Below are positions 31,589-39,121 of a stretch of 48,667 nt of DNA, piece after piece. The stretch spans positions 1 through 48,667 of the forward strand of contig SFDQ01000014.1 in assembly GCA_004558145.1 (NCBI GenBank), read 5' to 3'. Position 1 is the stretch's first letter; every line of letters starts with the position of its first letter. The position numbers were made by a program, and so were the translations under genes. This stretch comes from Oscillospiraceae bacterium. GTDB lineage: Bacteria; Bacillota_A; Clostridia; Oscillospirales; Ruminococcaceae. The notes under the pieces are model-generated. The model searched no databases and was not told the DNA's origin. It saw only the letters and a program-made list of their open reading frames with translations.

Positions 31589-31619
31589 AAAAGGCCGGGG
31601 CCCAGCCCCGGCCTTTTTT
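31589..31619 (+). terminator. intrinsic terminator after rsgA
   Basis: AAGGCCGGGGC, CCA loop, GCCCCGGCCTT, then TTTT. It lies between rsgA and thiN, so thiN expression may depend on read-through. Confidence 0.9.
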
Positions 31620-31643
31620 CAAAGCAAAAAGGAGGAAGCGCCC

Positions 31644-32264
31644 ATGCCGCGCTGTGTCATCATCGGAGCCGGGCCGGTGGACCCGGAGCAGAAGGAACTG
31701 TTTTTGCCCGGCGACTATGTCATCGCCTGCGACGCGGGCTACCGCAACGCCGCGGCGCTGGGCGTGGCCCCGGACCTCATCGTGGGCGACTTTGACTCCG
31801 CGCCCCGCCCCGAGGCGGAAAATCTGGTGGTGCTGCCCGCCGAAAAGGACGACACCGACACCCACTACGCCGCCCGCCTCGCCGTGGAGAAGGGCTTTGA
31901 CGAGGCGCTCATCCTGGGCGTGCTGGGCGGCGCGCGGCTGGACCACAGCCTTGCCGCCATCGCCGCCGGGCTCTGGCTGGCAAAACAGGGGCCGAAAGTC
32001 ACCATTGCGGGCCGGGGCGCGGTGCTGCGTTATGTGCTGCCCGGCCGCCCGGCGCGGGTGCCCCACGACCCGGAAGCCTATTTCTCCCTCTTCCCGTTGG
32101 AAGGCGCGGCGGGGGGCGTGTGCATCACCGGGGCCAAGTACCCGCTGCAAAACGCCCGCCTTGTGCCGGACGCCACCCTGGGCGCCAGCAACGAGACCCG
32201 GCCCGGCGGGGCCGAGGTGCGGGTGGCCGACGGCAGCCTGCTGCTGGTCTGCGCCCCGAAATGA
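31644..32264 (+). CDS. thiN: thiamine pyrophosphokinase
   Basis: 206 aa. It shows the family motifs CDAGYRNAAALGVAPDLIVGD, DDTDTHYAARLA and GGARLDHSLA, which bind thiamine and ATP. It converts thiamine to thiamine pyrophosphate. SD AAAAGGAGG is strong. No TPP riboswitch is seen. It closes the housekeeping run before the sporulation cluster. Confidence 0.95.
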   Translation: MPRCVIIGAGPVDPEQKELFLPGDYVIACDAGYRNAAALGVAPDLIVGDFDSAPRPEAENLVVLPAEKDDTDTHYAARLAVEKGFDEALILGVLGGARLDHSLAAIAAGLWLAKQGPKVTIAGRGAVLRYVLPGRPARVPHDPEAYFSLFPLEGAAGGVCITGAKYPLQNARLVPDATLGASNETRPGGAEVRVADGSLLLVCAPK

Positions 32265-32285
32265 GCCTTTGAAAGGCCAAAGCCT

Positions 32286-32314
32286 GCACATTTTTCTCCC
32301 CCGGGGGATATAAT
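32286..32314 (+). promoter_or_regulatory. candidate SigE-type promoter of spoVM
   Basis: GCACATT (32286-32292), 14-nt spacer, GATATAAT (32307-32314), about 40 nt before spoVM. This resembles the mother-cell SigE consensus (GNATATT, 13-15 nt, CATANAAT). spoVM, sipL and spoIVA relatives are SigE-controlled in studied species. The match is by eye. Confidence 0.45.
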
Positions 32315-32355
32315 GGCGTATCCAGACAAAGAACCATGGAAAAGGGGGATGCGCC

Positions 32356-32436
32356 ATGCAGGTGGTCGTGGTCAAAAGTCCGAAGTGTCTCGCAGGGTTC
32401 CTGCGCGCCTTGTTCAAGATCAAAAAAGAGGGGTAA
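32356..32436 (+). CDS. spoVM: stage V sporulation protein M, 26 aa
   Basis: A 26-codon ORF beginning MQVVVVKSPKCLAGFL and ending RALFKIKKEG with TAA. Bacillus SpoVM is also 26 residues, with a short hydrophobic start, a KxPK turn, a GfxRAxF amphipathic helix and a basic end; length and pattern match here. SpoVM senses the curved forespore membrane and anchors SpoIVA there. AGGGGG lies 8 nt before the ATG. It is followed two genes later by spoIVA, with a SipL-like gene between. The gene is easily missed because of its size. Confidence 0.9.
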   Translation: MQVVVVKSPKCLAGFLRALFKIKKEG

Positions 32437-32451
32437 CGCCCCGCAGAAAAA

Positions 32452-32493
32452 CAGCGCCCGCGGGCCGGTCTTTGCACCGGCCCGCGGGCGCTG
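32452..32493 (+). terminator. perfect 18-bp GC-rich hairpin after spoVM
   Basis: The left arm (32452-32469) begins CAGCGCCCGCGGG and pairs without mismatch with the right arm (32476-32493). Downstream on the plus strand is CCTTGTTTG, a poor T tract. On the minus strand the hairpin is followed by TTTTT, although no minus-strand gene ends here. It probably terminates or stabilises the spoVM message. Confidence 0.65.
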
Positions 32494-32513
32494 CCTTGTT
32501 TGTCCTCTTTTGC

Positions 32514-32545
32514 GGCATATGCCCCCGGCGGCGTGAATATACATG
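32514..32545 (+). promoter_or_regulatory. candidate SigE-type promoter of sipL-like gene
   Basis: GGCATATG (32514-32521) and TATACATG (32538-32545), about 29 nt before the start. The -35 is close to the SigE consensus; the spacer is 16 nt, slightly long. A weaker -10 reading (32536-32543) gives 14 nt. Confidence 0.35.
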
Positions 32546-32573
32546 TGTCAGAACACGCGAAAGGGGCGAAACA

Positions 32574-34094
32574 ATGGAACTCAAGGTGTTTAGAGATACC
32601 TTATCCACCATGGGCAGCCTGTGGGAGACCAAAGCCGAGCTGCCCATCGAGACCGAACTTCTCATCCCGGACTATCTGCCGCAGGTCTTCAAGATCGTCA
32701 AGTGCTTTGTCTATCCCGTCACGCTGCAAAAGCAGGTGACGCCCGGCCGCCTCACGGTGGAGGGCTATCTGCGGTGCGTCGTCTACTATCAGGCGGAGGA
32801 CGACCAGAGCCTTTGCCAGATCGAGCAGAAAATTCCCTTCACCCGCGCCATGGACCTGCCGGAGGGCCAGCACCAGGGCTATTCCGTCACGGTGAGCGGC
32901 GAGGTGGAATACCTCAACTGCCGCGCGGTGAACCAGCGCCGGGTGGACGTGCGAGGGGCCTATGCTCTGTCGGCGCAGGTGTGCGCCCAGAGCGAGCAGG
33001 AGGTCATCACCGCCCTGGCGGACTGCGGCGCAGAGCAGAAGCTCATTCCCGTGAACGGGCTTCGCACGGTGGCAAACCTGGATAAGCTGCTCACCGCCGA
33101 GGAAGAGGTGACCCTGCCCGGCCAGGTGCAGGCGGTCATCGATATTTCCGGCGTGGGACAGGTGGACGAGGTCAAGGTCATCACCGGCAAGGCGGTGGTC
33201 AAGGGCCGCATCCAGGTGGCGCTGACCTATCGCAGCCAGCCGGGCTATCAGCTGGAAACGGTGGAGCAGGCGGTGCCCTTCAACCAGATCATCGACCTGG
33301 ACAACGCCCCCGAGGACGCCGTCGCCTTTGCCGAGGCCGAGATGATCGGCTGCACCCTCACCGCCGCGGCGGGGCAGGAGGGAGCCGCCACCCTCACCGT
33401 CACCGCCATGCTCCATCTGCGCATGGTGCGCCAGGTGGAGTGCTATGTGGTGGCCGACGCCTTCTCCACCCAGTACAGCGCCGACGTCACCTACAAGACG
33501 GTCACCGCCGATCAGCTGGCCGAAACGCTGAACCGCACCGCGGAGGCCACCGCCTCCGGCCCGCTGCCGGATGAGAACGCTCAGATCATCGGCTGCCTGG
33601 TCACGCTGCACCCGCTGGAATGGGTGGCGGCGGAAGGCGGCGGGGTCAGCCTGGGAGGCCGGGCGAGCGCCCACGTGCTGTGCATGAACTCTCTGGGCGA
33701 GATCGAATGCTACGACAAATCCTTCGATTACCAGCTGCCCGACGTCTGGCCCGGCACCGCCGACCAGTACCGCGCCGAGTGCTGGCCGGTGGTCACCTCG
33801 GCCCAGCCGGTGGCAGCGGGGGGCGAGGTCACCGTGCGGGTCTCCATTCGGGTGCGGGGCCTTGTGTTCCGCCGCACCAAAGAGACAGTGGTGGACTCCA
33901 TCGCCTGCGAGACCGCGCTGGAAAACACCGAGCCGGACGTTGCCCTGCGCATCTGCTATGCCCAGGGGGGCGAGAACATCTTTGACATCGCAAAGCATTA
34001 CCATGTGCCCCCGGCGGCCATGATGAAGCTGAACCACCTGGAGGACCTGCAGCTGACCGCGCCCGCCCGGCTGCTGGTGCCCATGACTGTTTGA
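32574..34094 (+). CDS. SipL-like spore coat morphogenetic protein (DUF3794/SPOCS + LysM)
   Basis: 506 aa from the ATG at 32574, with SD AAAGGGG. Repeated SPOCS (DUF3794) segments fill most of the protein, seen as recurring ...V.G.V.V.L.Y... blocks around 30-140, 165-275 and 310-420. A C-terminal LysM domain (about 455-506, GGENIFDIAKHYHVPPAAMMKLN) follows. Clostridioides SipL has this layout and binds SpoIVA through LysM, doing the job of Bacillus SpoVID. The position between spoVM and spoIVA strongly supports the role. Exact repeat borders are approximate. Confidence 0.88.
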   Translation: MELKVFRDTLSTMGSLWETKAELPIETELLIPDYLPQVFKIVKCFVYPVTLQKQVTPGRLTVEGYLRCVVYYQAEDDQSLCQIEQKIPFTRAMDLPEGQHQGYSVTVSGEVEYLNCRAVNQRRVDVRGAYALSAQVCAQSEQEVITALADCGAEQKLIPVNGLRTVANLDKLLTAEEEVTLPGQVQAVIDISGVGQVDEVKVITGKAVVKGRIQVALTYRSQPGYQLETVEQAVPFNQIIDLDNAPEDAVAFAEAEMIGCTLTAAAGQEGAATLTVTAMLHLRMVRQVECYVVADAFSTQYSADVTYKTVTADQLAETLNRTAEATASGPLPDENAQIIGCLVTLHPLEWVAAEGGGVSLGGRASAHVLCMNSLGEIECYDKSFDYQLPDVWPGTADQYRAECWPVVTSAQPVAAGGEVTVRVSIRVRGLVFRRTKETVVDSIACETALENTEPDVALRICYAQGGENIFDIAKHYHVPPAAMMKLNHLEDLQLTAPARLLVPMTV

Positions 34095-34108
34095 AAGGAG
34101 GCCGGCGT

Positions 34109-35584
34109 ATGGAAAGCAGCAGCGTATACAAGGACATTGCCGCCCGCACCGGCGGCGACATCTACATCGGCGTGGTGGGCCCGGTGCGCACCGGCAAGAG
34201 CACCTTTGTGAAGAAATTCATGGAGGAGCTCATCCTGCCCCGGCTCACCGTGCCCTCAGTCAAGACCCGCGCCCGGGACGAACTGCCCCAGTCAGCAGCG
34301 GGGCGCACCATCATGACCACCGAGCCCAAGTTCATCCCCGAAACGGCGGTGACGGTGGAACTGGAGGGCGGCGGCAGCTTCAACGCCCGCCTCATCGACT
34401 GCGTGGGCTACATGGTGGAAGGAGCCATGGGCCACGAGGAGAACGAGAAGCCCCGCATGGTCAAGAGCCCCTGGTTCGAGGAGGAGGTGCCCTTCGACGT
34501 GGCCGCCGAGACCGGCACCCGCAAGGTCATCCGTGACCACTCCACCATCGGCCTCGTCATAACCACCGACGGCTCCATCAGCGACATCCCCCGGGAAAAA
34601 TACAAGGAGGCCGAGGCCCGGGTCATCGCGGAGCTGTGCCAGATCCACAAGCCCTTCGTCATCCTGCTCAACTGCGTGGACCCGGCGGGGGAGCCTGCCC
34701 GCCGGCTGGCGCGGCAGATGGAGGAGGAATACGGTCACACCGTCCTGCCGGTGAGCTGCGTGGACCTGGACGCTGCGGCCATCGACCGCATCCTGCAAAG
34801 CGTCCTCTATGAGTTTGACGTCAAGGAGATCGCCTTCGCCATGCCCCGGTGGATCACCATGCTGGAGCCGGACCACTGGCTGCAAAGCGCGGTGTACGCC
34901 GCCGCCCAGGACTACGCCGCCTCCATCACCCAAATGAAGGACGTGGCCGAGGGGGCCGCCGCCCTGGAGTGCGAGTATCTCAAGAGCGCCCGGGTGCGCA
35001 GTATGCAGCTGGCCACCGGCAAGGTCATCCTGGAGCTGGAACTGGAGCCGGACATCTTCTACAAGGTCCTGGGCGAGACCACCGGCCTGGAGATTTGCGA
35101 CGAGGCCAGCCTGATGCCCTGCATCATCGGCCTTGCCAAGGCAAAGCGGGAGTACGAGAAGATTCGCAGCGCCATCGAACAGGTGGAGGCCACCGGCTAC
35201 GGCATCGTGATGCCCACTTTGAACGAGCTGCATCTGGAGGAGCCGGAGATCGTGCGCCAGGGCGGGCGCTACGGGGTGCGCCTGCGGGCCAGCGCCCCCT
35301 CCATCCACCTGCTCAAGGCCACCATCAACACCGAAATTTCGCCCATCGTGGGCTCCGAGCGCCAGAGCGAGGAACTGGTGATGAGCCTTCTGCAGGACTT
35401 CGAGCAGGACCCCATCAAGATATGGGAGTCCAACATCTTCGGCAAGAGCCTGCACGAACTGGTGAACGAGGGGCTGCAGAACAAGCTGCTCCACATGCCC
35501 CAGGAGGCCCGCGCCCGCCTGCAGGAAACGCTGGAACGGGTCATCAACGAGGGCTGCTCCGGCCTCATCTGCATCATCCTGTAA
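34109..35584 (+). CDS. spoIVA: stage IV sporulation protein A
   Basis: 491 aa, matching the 492 of Bacillus. Walker A GPVRTGKST is at 24-32 in the N-terminal ATPase, with the typical opening SSVYKDIAARTGGDIYIGVVG and the C-terminal end GCSGLICIIL. It polymerises on the forespore surface using ATP to form the base of the coat. The ATG at 34109 has SD AAAGGAGG 7 nt upstream. It lies 14 nt after the SipL-like gene and is followed by a terminator. Confidence 0.98.
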   Translation: MESSSVYKDIAARTGGDIYIGVVGPVRTGKSTFVKKFMEELILPRLTVPSVKTRARDELPQSAAGRTIMTTEPKFIPETAVTVELEGGGSFNARLIDCVGYMVEGAMGHEENEKPRMVKSPWFEEEVPFDVAAETGTRKVIRDHSTIGLVITTDGSISDIPREKYKEAEARVIAELCQIHKPFVILLNCVDPAGEPARRLARQMEEEYGHTVLPVSCVDLDAAAIDRILQSVLYEFDVKEIAFAMPRWITMLEPDHWLQSAVYAAAQDYAASITQMKDVAEGAAALECEYLKSARVRSMQLATGKVILELELEPDIFYKVLGETTGLEICDEASLMPCIIGLAKAKREYEKIRSAIEQVEATGYGIVMPTLNELHLEEPEIVRQGGRYGVRLRASAPSIHLLKATINTEISPIVGSERQSEELVMSLLQDFEQDPIKIWESNIFGKSLHELVNEGLQNKLLHMPQEARARLQETLERVINEGCSGLICIIL

Positions 35585-35616
35585 CGGGCCGCGCCGCCCG
35601 CCCCGCGTTCCATTGA

Positions 35617-35644
35617 AAAAGGCCGCCGCCCGGCGGCCTTTTTT
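35617..35644 (+). terminator. intrinsic terminator after spoIVA
   Basis: AAGGCCGCC (35619-35627), 4-nt loop, GGCGGCCTT (35632-35640), then TTTT. Confidence 0.9.
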
Positions 35645-35660
35645 CCGTTGCCCCGCGCCC

Positions 35661-35690
35661 TTGCGCCCCGGGCGGCGTTGATGATACAAT
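35661..35690 (+). promoter_or_regulatory. promoter of AraC-family gene
   Basis: TTGCGC, 18-nt spacer, TACAAT, about 30 nt before the start. Confidence 0.5.
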
Positions 35691-35719
35691 CAGAAAAACG
35701 GGCAGGGGAGGCGCTGCGC

Positions 35720-36616
35720 ATGGAGAGCTTTTTCTGGGACTACCGCCTGAACGCGGAGTTCCCCTTTTCGGTGCTGGACTACACCGTCACCGACAGCCTT
35801 GCAGGCGGCGCGCCGCGGCTGCACTGGCATAACTATTACGAGCTGGGCGTCTGCACGGCGGGGGAAGGCGCTTTCTATTTTGAGGACCGCCGCTGCGATT
35901 ACCGGGCTGGTGACATCTTTCTGGCCAACGACATGGAGCACCACGGCGCGGCCCGCACCCCCGGAGCGGACACCCGCTTCCGCTTTTTCCTGTTCCTGCC
36001 GGGCCTTCTGCTGGACGGCGTGGGGGAGCGGGGTGCCGAGTATCTGCTGCCCTTCCGCTGCGACCCCGCCCACAGCTGCACCCACATCCCGGGCCAAAGC
36101 GAGGCGGGCAGAGCTCTGCGCCCCCTGCTGGACTCCCTTTGGGAGGATGCGCTGTCCGCCCGCAGCGGCCGGCAGCGGCTGATACGCGCCCGGCTGCAGC
36201 TCATTCTGGCGGAACTGTGCAGCCGCATGGAACTGGATGAGCAGGGCAGGGCGGAGGGCCTTTCCGGCTATCTGCGGCTGCGTCCGGCGCTTGCCTACAT
36301 CGACGCCCACTTCACCGAACGGCTCACCCAGCAGGAGGCGGCGGCCCGGTGCTTTTTGAGCGAATCCCGCTTCCGCCATCTGTTCCGCCAGGAGATGCAC
36401 ATGAGCTTTCAGGAATATGTGAGCAACCTGCGCTATCTGGAAGCGCGCCGCCTCATCGCCTCCACGGCTATGCCCATCGCCGCGGCGGTGCGGGAGGCGG
36501 GCTTTTCCAATCCCTACTATTTTTACAAGATGTTCCGGCAGGCGGAAGGCGCGACCCCGCGGCAATGGCGCGCATCACTTTCCGGAACACCCAGAGAACA
36601 GCCGGATAAGATATAA
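35720..36616 (+). CDS. AraC-family transcriptional regulator
   Basis: 298 aa from the ATG at 35720, with SD GGGGAGG 8 nt upstream. An N-terminal cupin-like sensing domain (HWHNYYELGVCTAGEG near 38-53) is followed by two C-terminal helix-turn-helix units (about 195-290), including LTQQEAAARCFLSESRFRHLF and AAAVREAGFSNPYYFYKMF. It probably responds to a small carbon compound and activates the flavin reductase gene 113 nt downstream on the same strand. That target is inferred from position. Confidence 0.9.
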   Translation: MESFFWDYRLNAEFPFSVLDYTVTDSLAGGAPRLHWHNYYELGVCTAGEGAFYFEDRRCDYRAGDIFLANDMEHHGAARTPGADTRFRFFLFLPGLLLDGVGERGAEYLLPFRCDPAHSCTHIPGQSEAGRALRPLLDSLWEDALSARSGRQRLIRARLQLILAELCSRMELDEQGRAEGLSGYLRLRPALAYIDAHFTERLTQQEAAARCFLSESRFRHLFRQEMHMSFQEYVSNLRYLEARRLIASTAMPIAAAVREAGFSNPYYFYKMFRQAEGATPRQWRASLSGTPREQPDKI

Positions 36617-36628
36617 ACCAAGTCGCTT

Positions 36629-36663
36629 TTGACATTTCGCCCTTTTCTGCGCAAGTGTACAAT
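36629..36663 (+). promoter_or_regulatory. promoter region of the flavin reductase gene
   Basis: A good -10 TACAAT (36658-36663) lacks a correctly spaced -35; a TTGACA (36629-36634) lies 23 nt upstream, which is too far. A promoter with a good -10 and a misplaced -35 fits activator control by the adjacent AraC protein. Confidence 0.45.
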
Positions 36664-36729
36664 AAAAACAGAAACCGTCCCCGATTCGACCTGATTTTGT
36701 ATGACTTGCGAAGAAAAGGAGTGACCTGT

Positions 36730-38841
36730 ATGCCGCACTACGAACATCTGTTCACACCCATCCAGATCGGCAGCATGACGGTGCCCAACCGAATCTGCCA
36801 TGTTCCCACCGACGTGAGCTCCTCCAATGCCGACGGCTCGGTGAGCGAGCGGGACATCCACCACCACAGCCAGATCGCCAAGGGCGGCGCGGGCCTCATC
36901 ATCGTGGGCGCCACTTCGCCGGACGGCCAGACCGGCCGCCCCACCGTGACCGGCCTCGTGGCGGACAGCGACAGCTGCATCCCCGGCCTTGCCCGCCTGG
37001 CGGAGGGCATGCACAAATACGGCGCCAAGTGCGTGGTGCAGCTGCAGCACCCCGGCCGCCAGTGCGCCGTTCCCCGCTACAACACCATGTCCGCCACGGA
37101 TATGGTGGTCAAGCTGCCCTGGAGCGCCGGCCACGAGATCGTCTATGAGAACGCCGAGGAGAAGGGCAAGCCCGTGCGCGCCATGACCACCGAGGAAGTG
37201 GTGGACATGGTGGACAAATTCTCCGAAGCCGCCTGGCGGGTCAAGCAGGCGGGCTTCGACGGCGTGGAGCTGCACGCCGCCCACGGCTATCTCATCTCCC
37301 AGTTCATGTCGCCCTATCTCAACAAGCGCATCGACCGCTGGGGCGGCAGCTTTGAAAACCGCATGCGCTTCCCGCTGGCCATCATCTCCTCCATCCAGAA
37401 AAAGTGCGGCAGGAATTTCCCCATCCTGGTGCGCTACTCGGCGGACGAGTGGGTGGAAGGCGGCCGCGAGCTGGAAGAGAGCGTGCGCATGGCGGTGGAG
37501 TTCGAGCGGGCCGGCGTGGCCGCGCTGGACCTGAGCCAGTGCATCCAGGAGAGCCCGGGCGCGGGCTTCGACCCCATGTATTATCCCGAAGGCTGGACGG
37601 TCTACGCCTCCCAGGCGGTGAAGAAGGCGGTGTCCATCCCGGTCATCAACAGCCATACCTTCCGCAACCCGGACTACTGCGACAAGCTGGTGGAAAACGG
37701 CGACACCGACATGATCGGCCTGGCCCGCCAGCTGCTGTGCGATCCCTACTGGCCCATGAAGGCCTACATGGGCAAGCCCGAGCAGATCCGCCGCTGCATC
37801 TCCTGCCTCACCGGCTGCTGGCAGGAGAGCATGATGGCCAAAAAGGAGATCGGCTGTGCCATCAACCCCGCCTGCGGCCACATGGAGTTCGACGACCTCA
37901 AGCCCGCCGCCGCGCCCTTGAAGGTGGGCATCGTGGGCGGCGGCCCCGCCGGCATGGAGGCGGCCCGCATCGCCACCGTCCGGGGCCACAAGGTCACCTT
38001 GTTTGAAAAGACGGGCGAGCTGGGCGGCGCCATCCTGGGCTGCTGCATGGCCCCCGGCAAGGAGAAGATGAAATGGTACGCCGACTGGATCCGCGGCCAG
38101 ATCAAGGACCTGAACGTGGACGTGCGGCTGCACACCAGCCCCACCGTGGAGCAGCTGAAGGAGTTCGACGTGGTGCTCAACGCCACCGGCGCGGTGAGCT
38201 ATGTGCCCGAGTGCATCGGTGCCGAGCGGGTGGTGCCCTTTGAGGAGGCCATCGCCTGCCCCAAGGTGACCTGCCCCTTCCATCCGAAGGACCGCAAGAT
38301 GCGCAAGACCGGCGAAAAGGTGCTGGTCTGGGGCGACCACTACGCCGCCGCCGACACCGCCGCCGCCCTGGCGGGCATGGGCAAGGACGTGACCATCGTC
38401 ACCGACAAAAAGGAGTTCGGCGCCAGCGTGGAGGTCATCCACATGTACGTGCTGCGCAAGCGCTTTGCCCAGACCGACGCCGAAGCTTTGCACAGCGAGC
38501 CCTTCAAGTACCCGGTGAAGGTGTATGAGAACAGCACGGTGTACAGCATCGAGGAGGGCAAGGTGGTGCTGATGGATAAGGACTTCCAGCGCACCGAGCT
38601 TGCCATCGACGACGTCATCACCTGCAACACCCGCTCCAACACGGCGCTGTTCGACGAGCTGATGGCCGCCGGCGTGCCGGTGGTGAACGCGGGCGACAGC
38701 AAAGCCCCCCGCAACCTGCACGCCGCCGTGATGGAGGGCGCCACCTTCGGCCTGAAGCTGGAGGAGAGCGTGCTCATGAACCCCAACCACAGCGTGGTGG
38801 ACGACCTGCCCGCCGACGTGCGCGGCCAGCTGCTGCGCTGA
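36730..38841 (+). CDS. old yellow enzyme-type NAD(P)H:flavin oxidoreductase with 4Fe-4S cluster
   Basis: 703 aa from the ATG at 36730 (SD AAAAGGAG). It has an N-terminal FMN TIM barrel (to about 350) with FDGVELHAAHGYLISQF and NKRIDRWGGS. A 4Fe-4S cluster is bound by C356, C359, C363 and C376, and a C-terminal FAD/NAD domain starts at GIVGGGPAGME (400-410). This is the layout of 2,4-dienoyl-CoA reductase, 2-enoate reductase and bile-acid BaiCD/BaiH proteins, which reduce activated C=C bonds. The substrate cannot be named. It is a single gene behind an AraC regulator. Confidence 0.92.
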   Translation: MPHYEHLFTPIQIGSMTVPNRICHVPTDVSSSNADGSVSERDIHHHSQIAKGGAGLIIVGATSPDGQTGRPTVTGLVADSDSCIPGLARLAEGMHKYGAKCVVQLQHPGRQCAVPRYNTMSATDMVVKLPWSAGHEIVYENAEEKGKPVRAMTTEEVVDMVDKFSEAAWRVKQAGFDGVELHAAHGYLISQFMSPYLNKRIDRWGGSFENRMRFPLAIISSIQKKCGRNFPILVRYSADEWVEGGRELEESVRMAVEFERAGVAALDLSQCIQESPGAGFDPMYYPEGWTVYASQAVKKAVSIPVINSHTFRNPDYCDKLVENGDTDMIGLARQLLCDPYWPMKAYMGKPEQIRRCISCLTGCWQESMMAKKEIGCAINPACGHMEFDDLKPAAAPLKVGIVGGGPAGMEAARIATVRGHKVTLFEKTGELGGAILGCCMAPGKEKMKWYADWIRGQIKDLNVDVRLHTSPTVEQLKEFDVVLNATGAVSYVPECIGAERVVPFEEAIACPKVTCPFHPKDRKMRKTGEKVLVWGDHYAAADTAAALAGMGKDVTIVTDKKEFGASVEVIHMYVLRKRFAQTDAEALHSEPFKYPVKVYENSTVYSIEEGKVVLMDKDFQRTELAIDDVITCNTRSNTALFDELMAAGVPVVNAGDSKAPRNLHAAVMEGATFGLKLEESVLMNPNHSVVDDLPADVRGQLLR

Positions 38842-38895
38842 GCGGCTTCAAAACAGCAAAAACTCCCCGGGGCCCGGGCGGCCCCCAGGACGTTC

Positions 38896-38940
38896 AAAAG
38901 GGACTCTGCACGGCGTTTTGCGCCGGGCAGGGCCCCTTTT
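38896..38940 (+). terminator. imperfect terminator hairpin after the flavin reductase
   Basis: AAAAGGG.CTCTGC.CGGCG, loop TTTTG, CGCCG.GCAGGG.CCCTTTT: a long stem with three mismatches whose last bases form the T tract. It is the main visible feature in the 280-base gap between the reductase and the next gene, along with the promoter near 39000. Confidence 0.6.
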
Positions 38941-38998
38941 CCGTGTGCGCGCCGGAGCGGTTTTTGCGTGCGGCGGCGGGCAAACTATAAAATGTGGA

Positions 38999-39027
38999 TT
39001 GATTCTCAAGGCCGGATGTTGTAAAAT
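38999..39027 (+). promoter_or_regulatory. promoter of the nucleotide-sugar dehydratase gene
   Basis: TTGATT, 17-nt spacer, TAAAAT, about 95 nt before the chosen start. Confidence 0.5.
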
Positions 39028-39121
39028 ATAACAAAACAATGAAGAAATAAACGTGTTCCGCCGGCTTACATCGCGCCCTCCTTGTTCCGGCGCTTTTGGC
39101 CTGCCTTGCGGCTGCGGACCG

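Noticed and set aside
36730..38841. Identification as bilirubin reductase BilR
   Set aside because: The family resemblance is general to the FMN/4Fe-4S/FAD class. The BilS flavodoxin-like partner is absent, and the residues that would separate the groups cannot be judged by eye.
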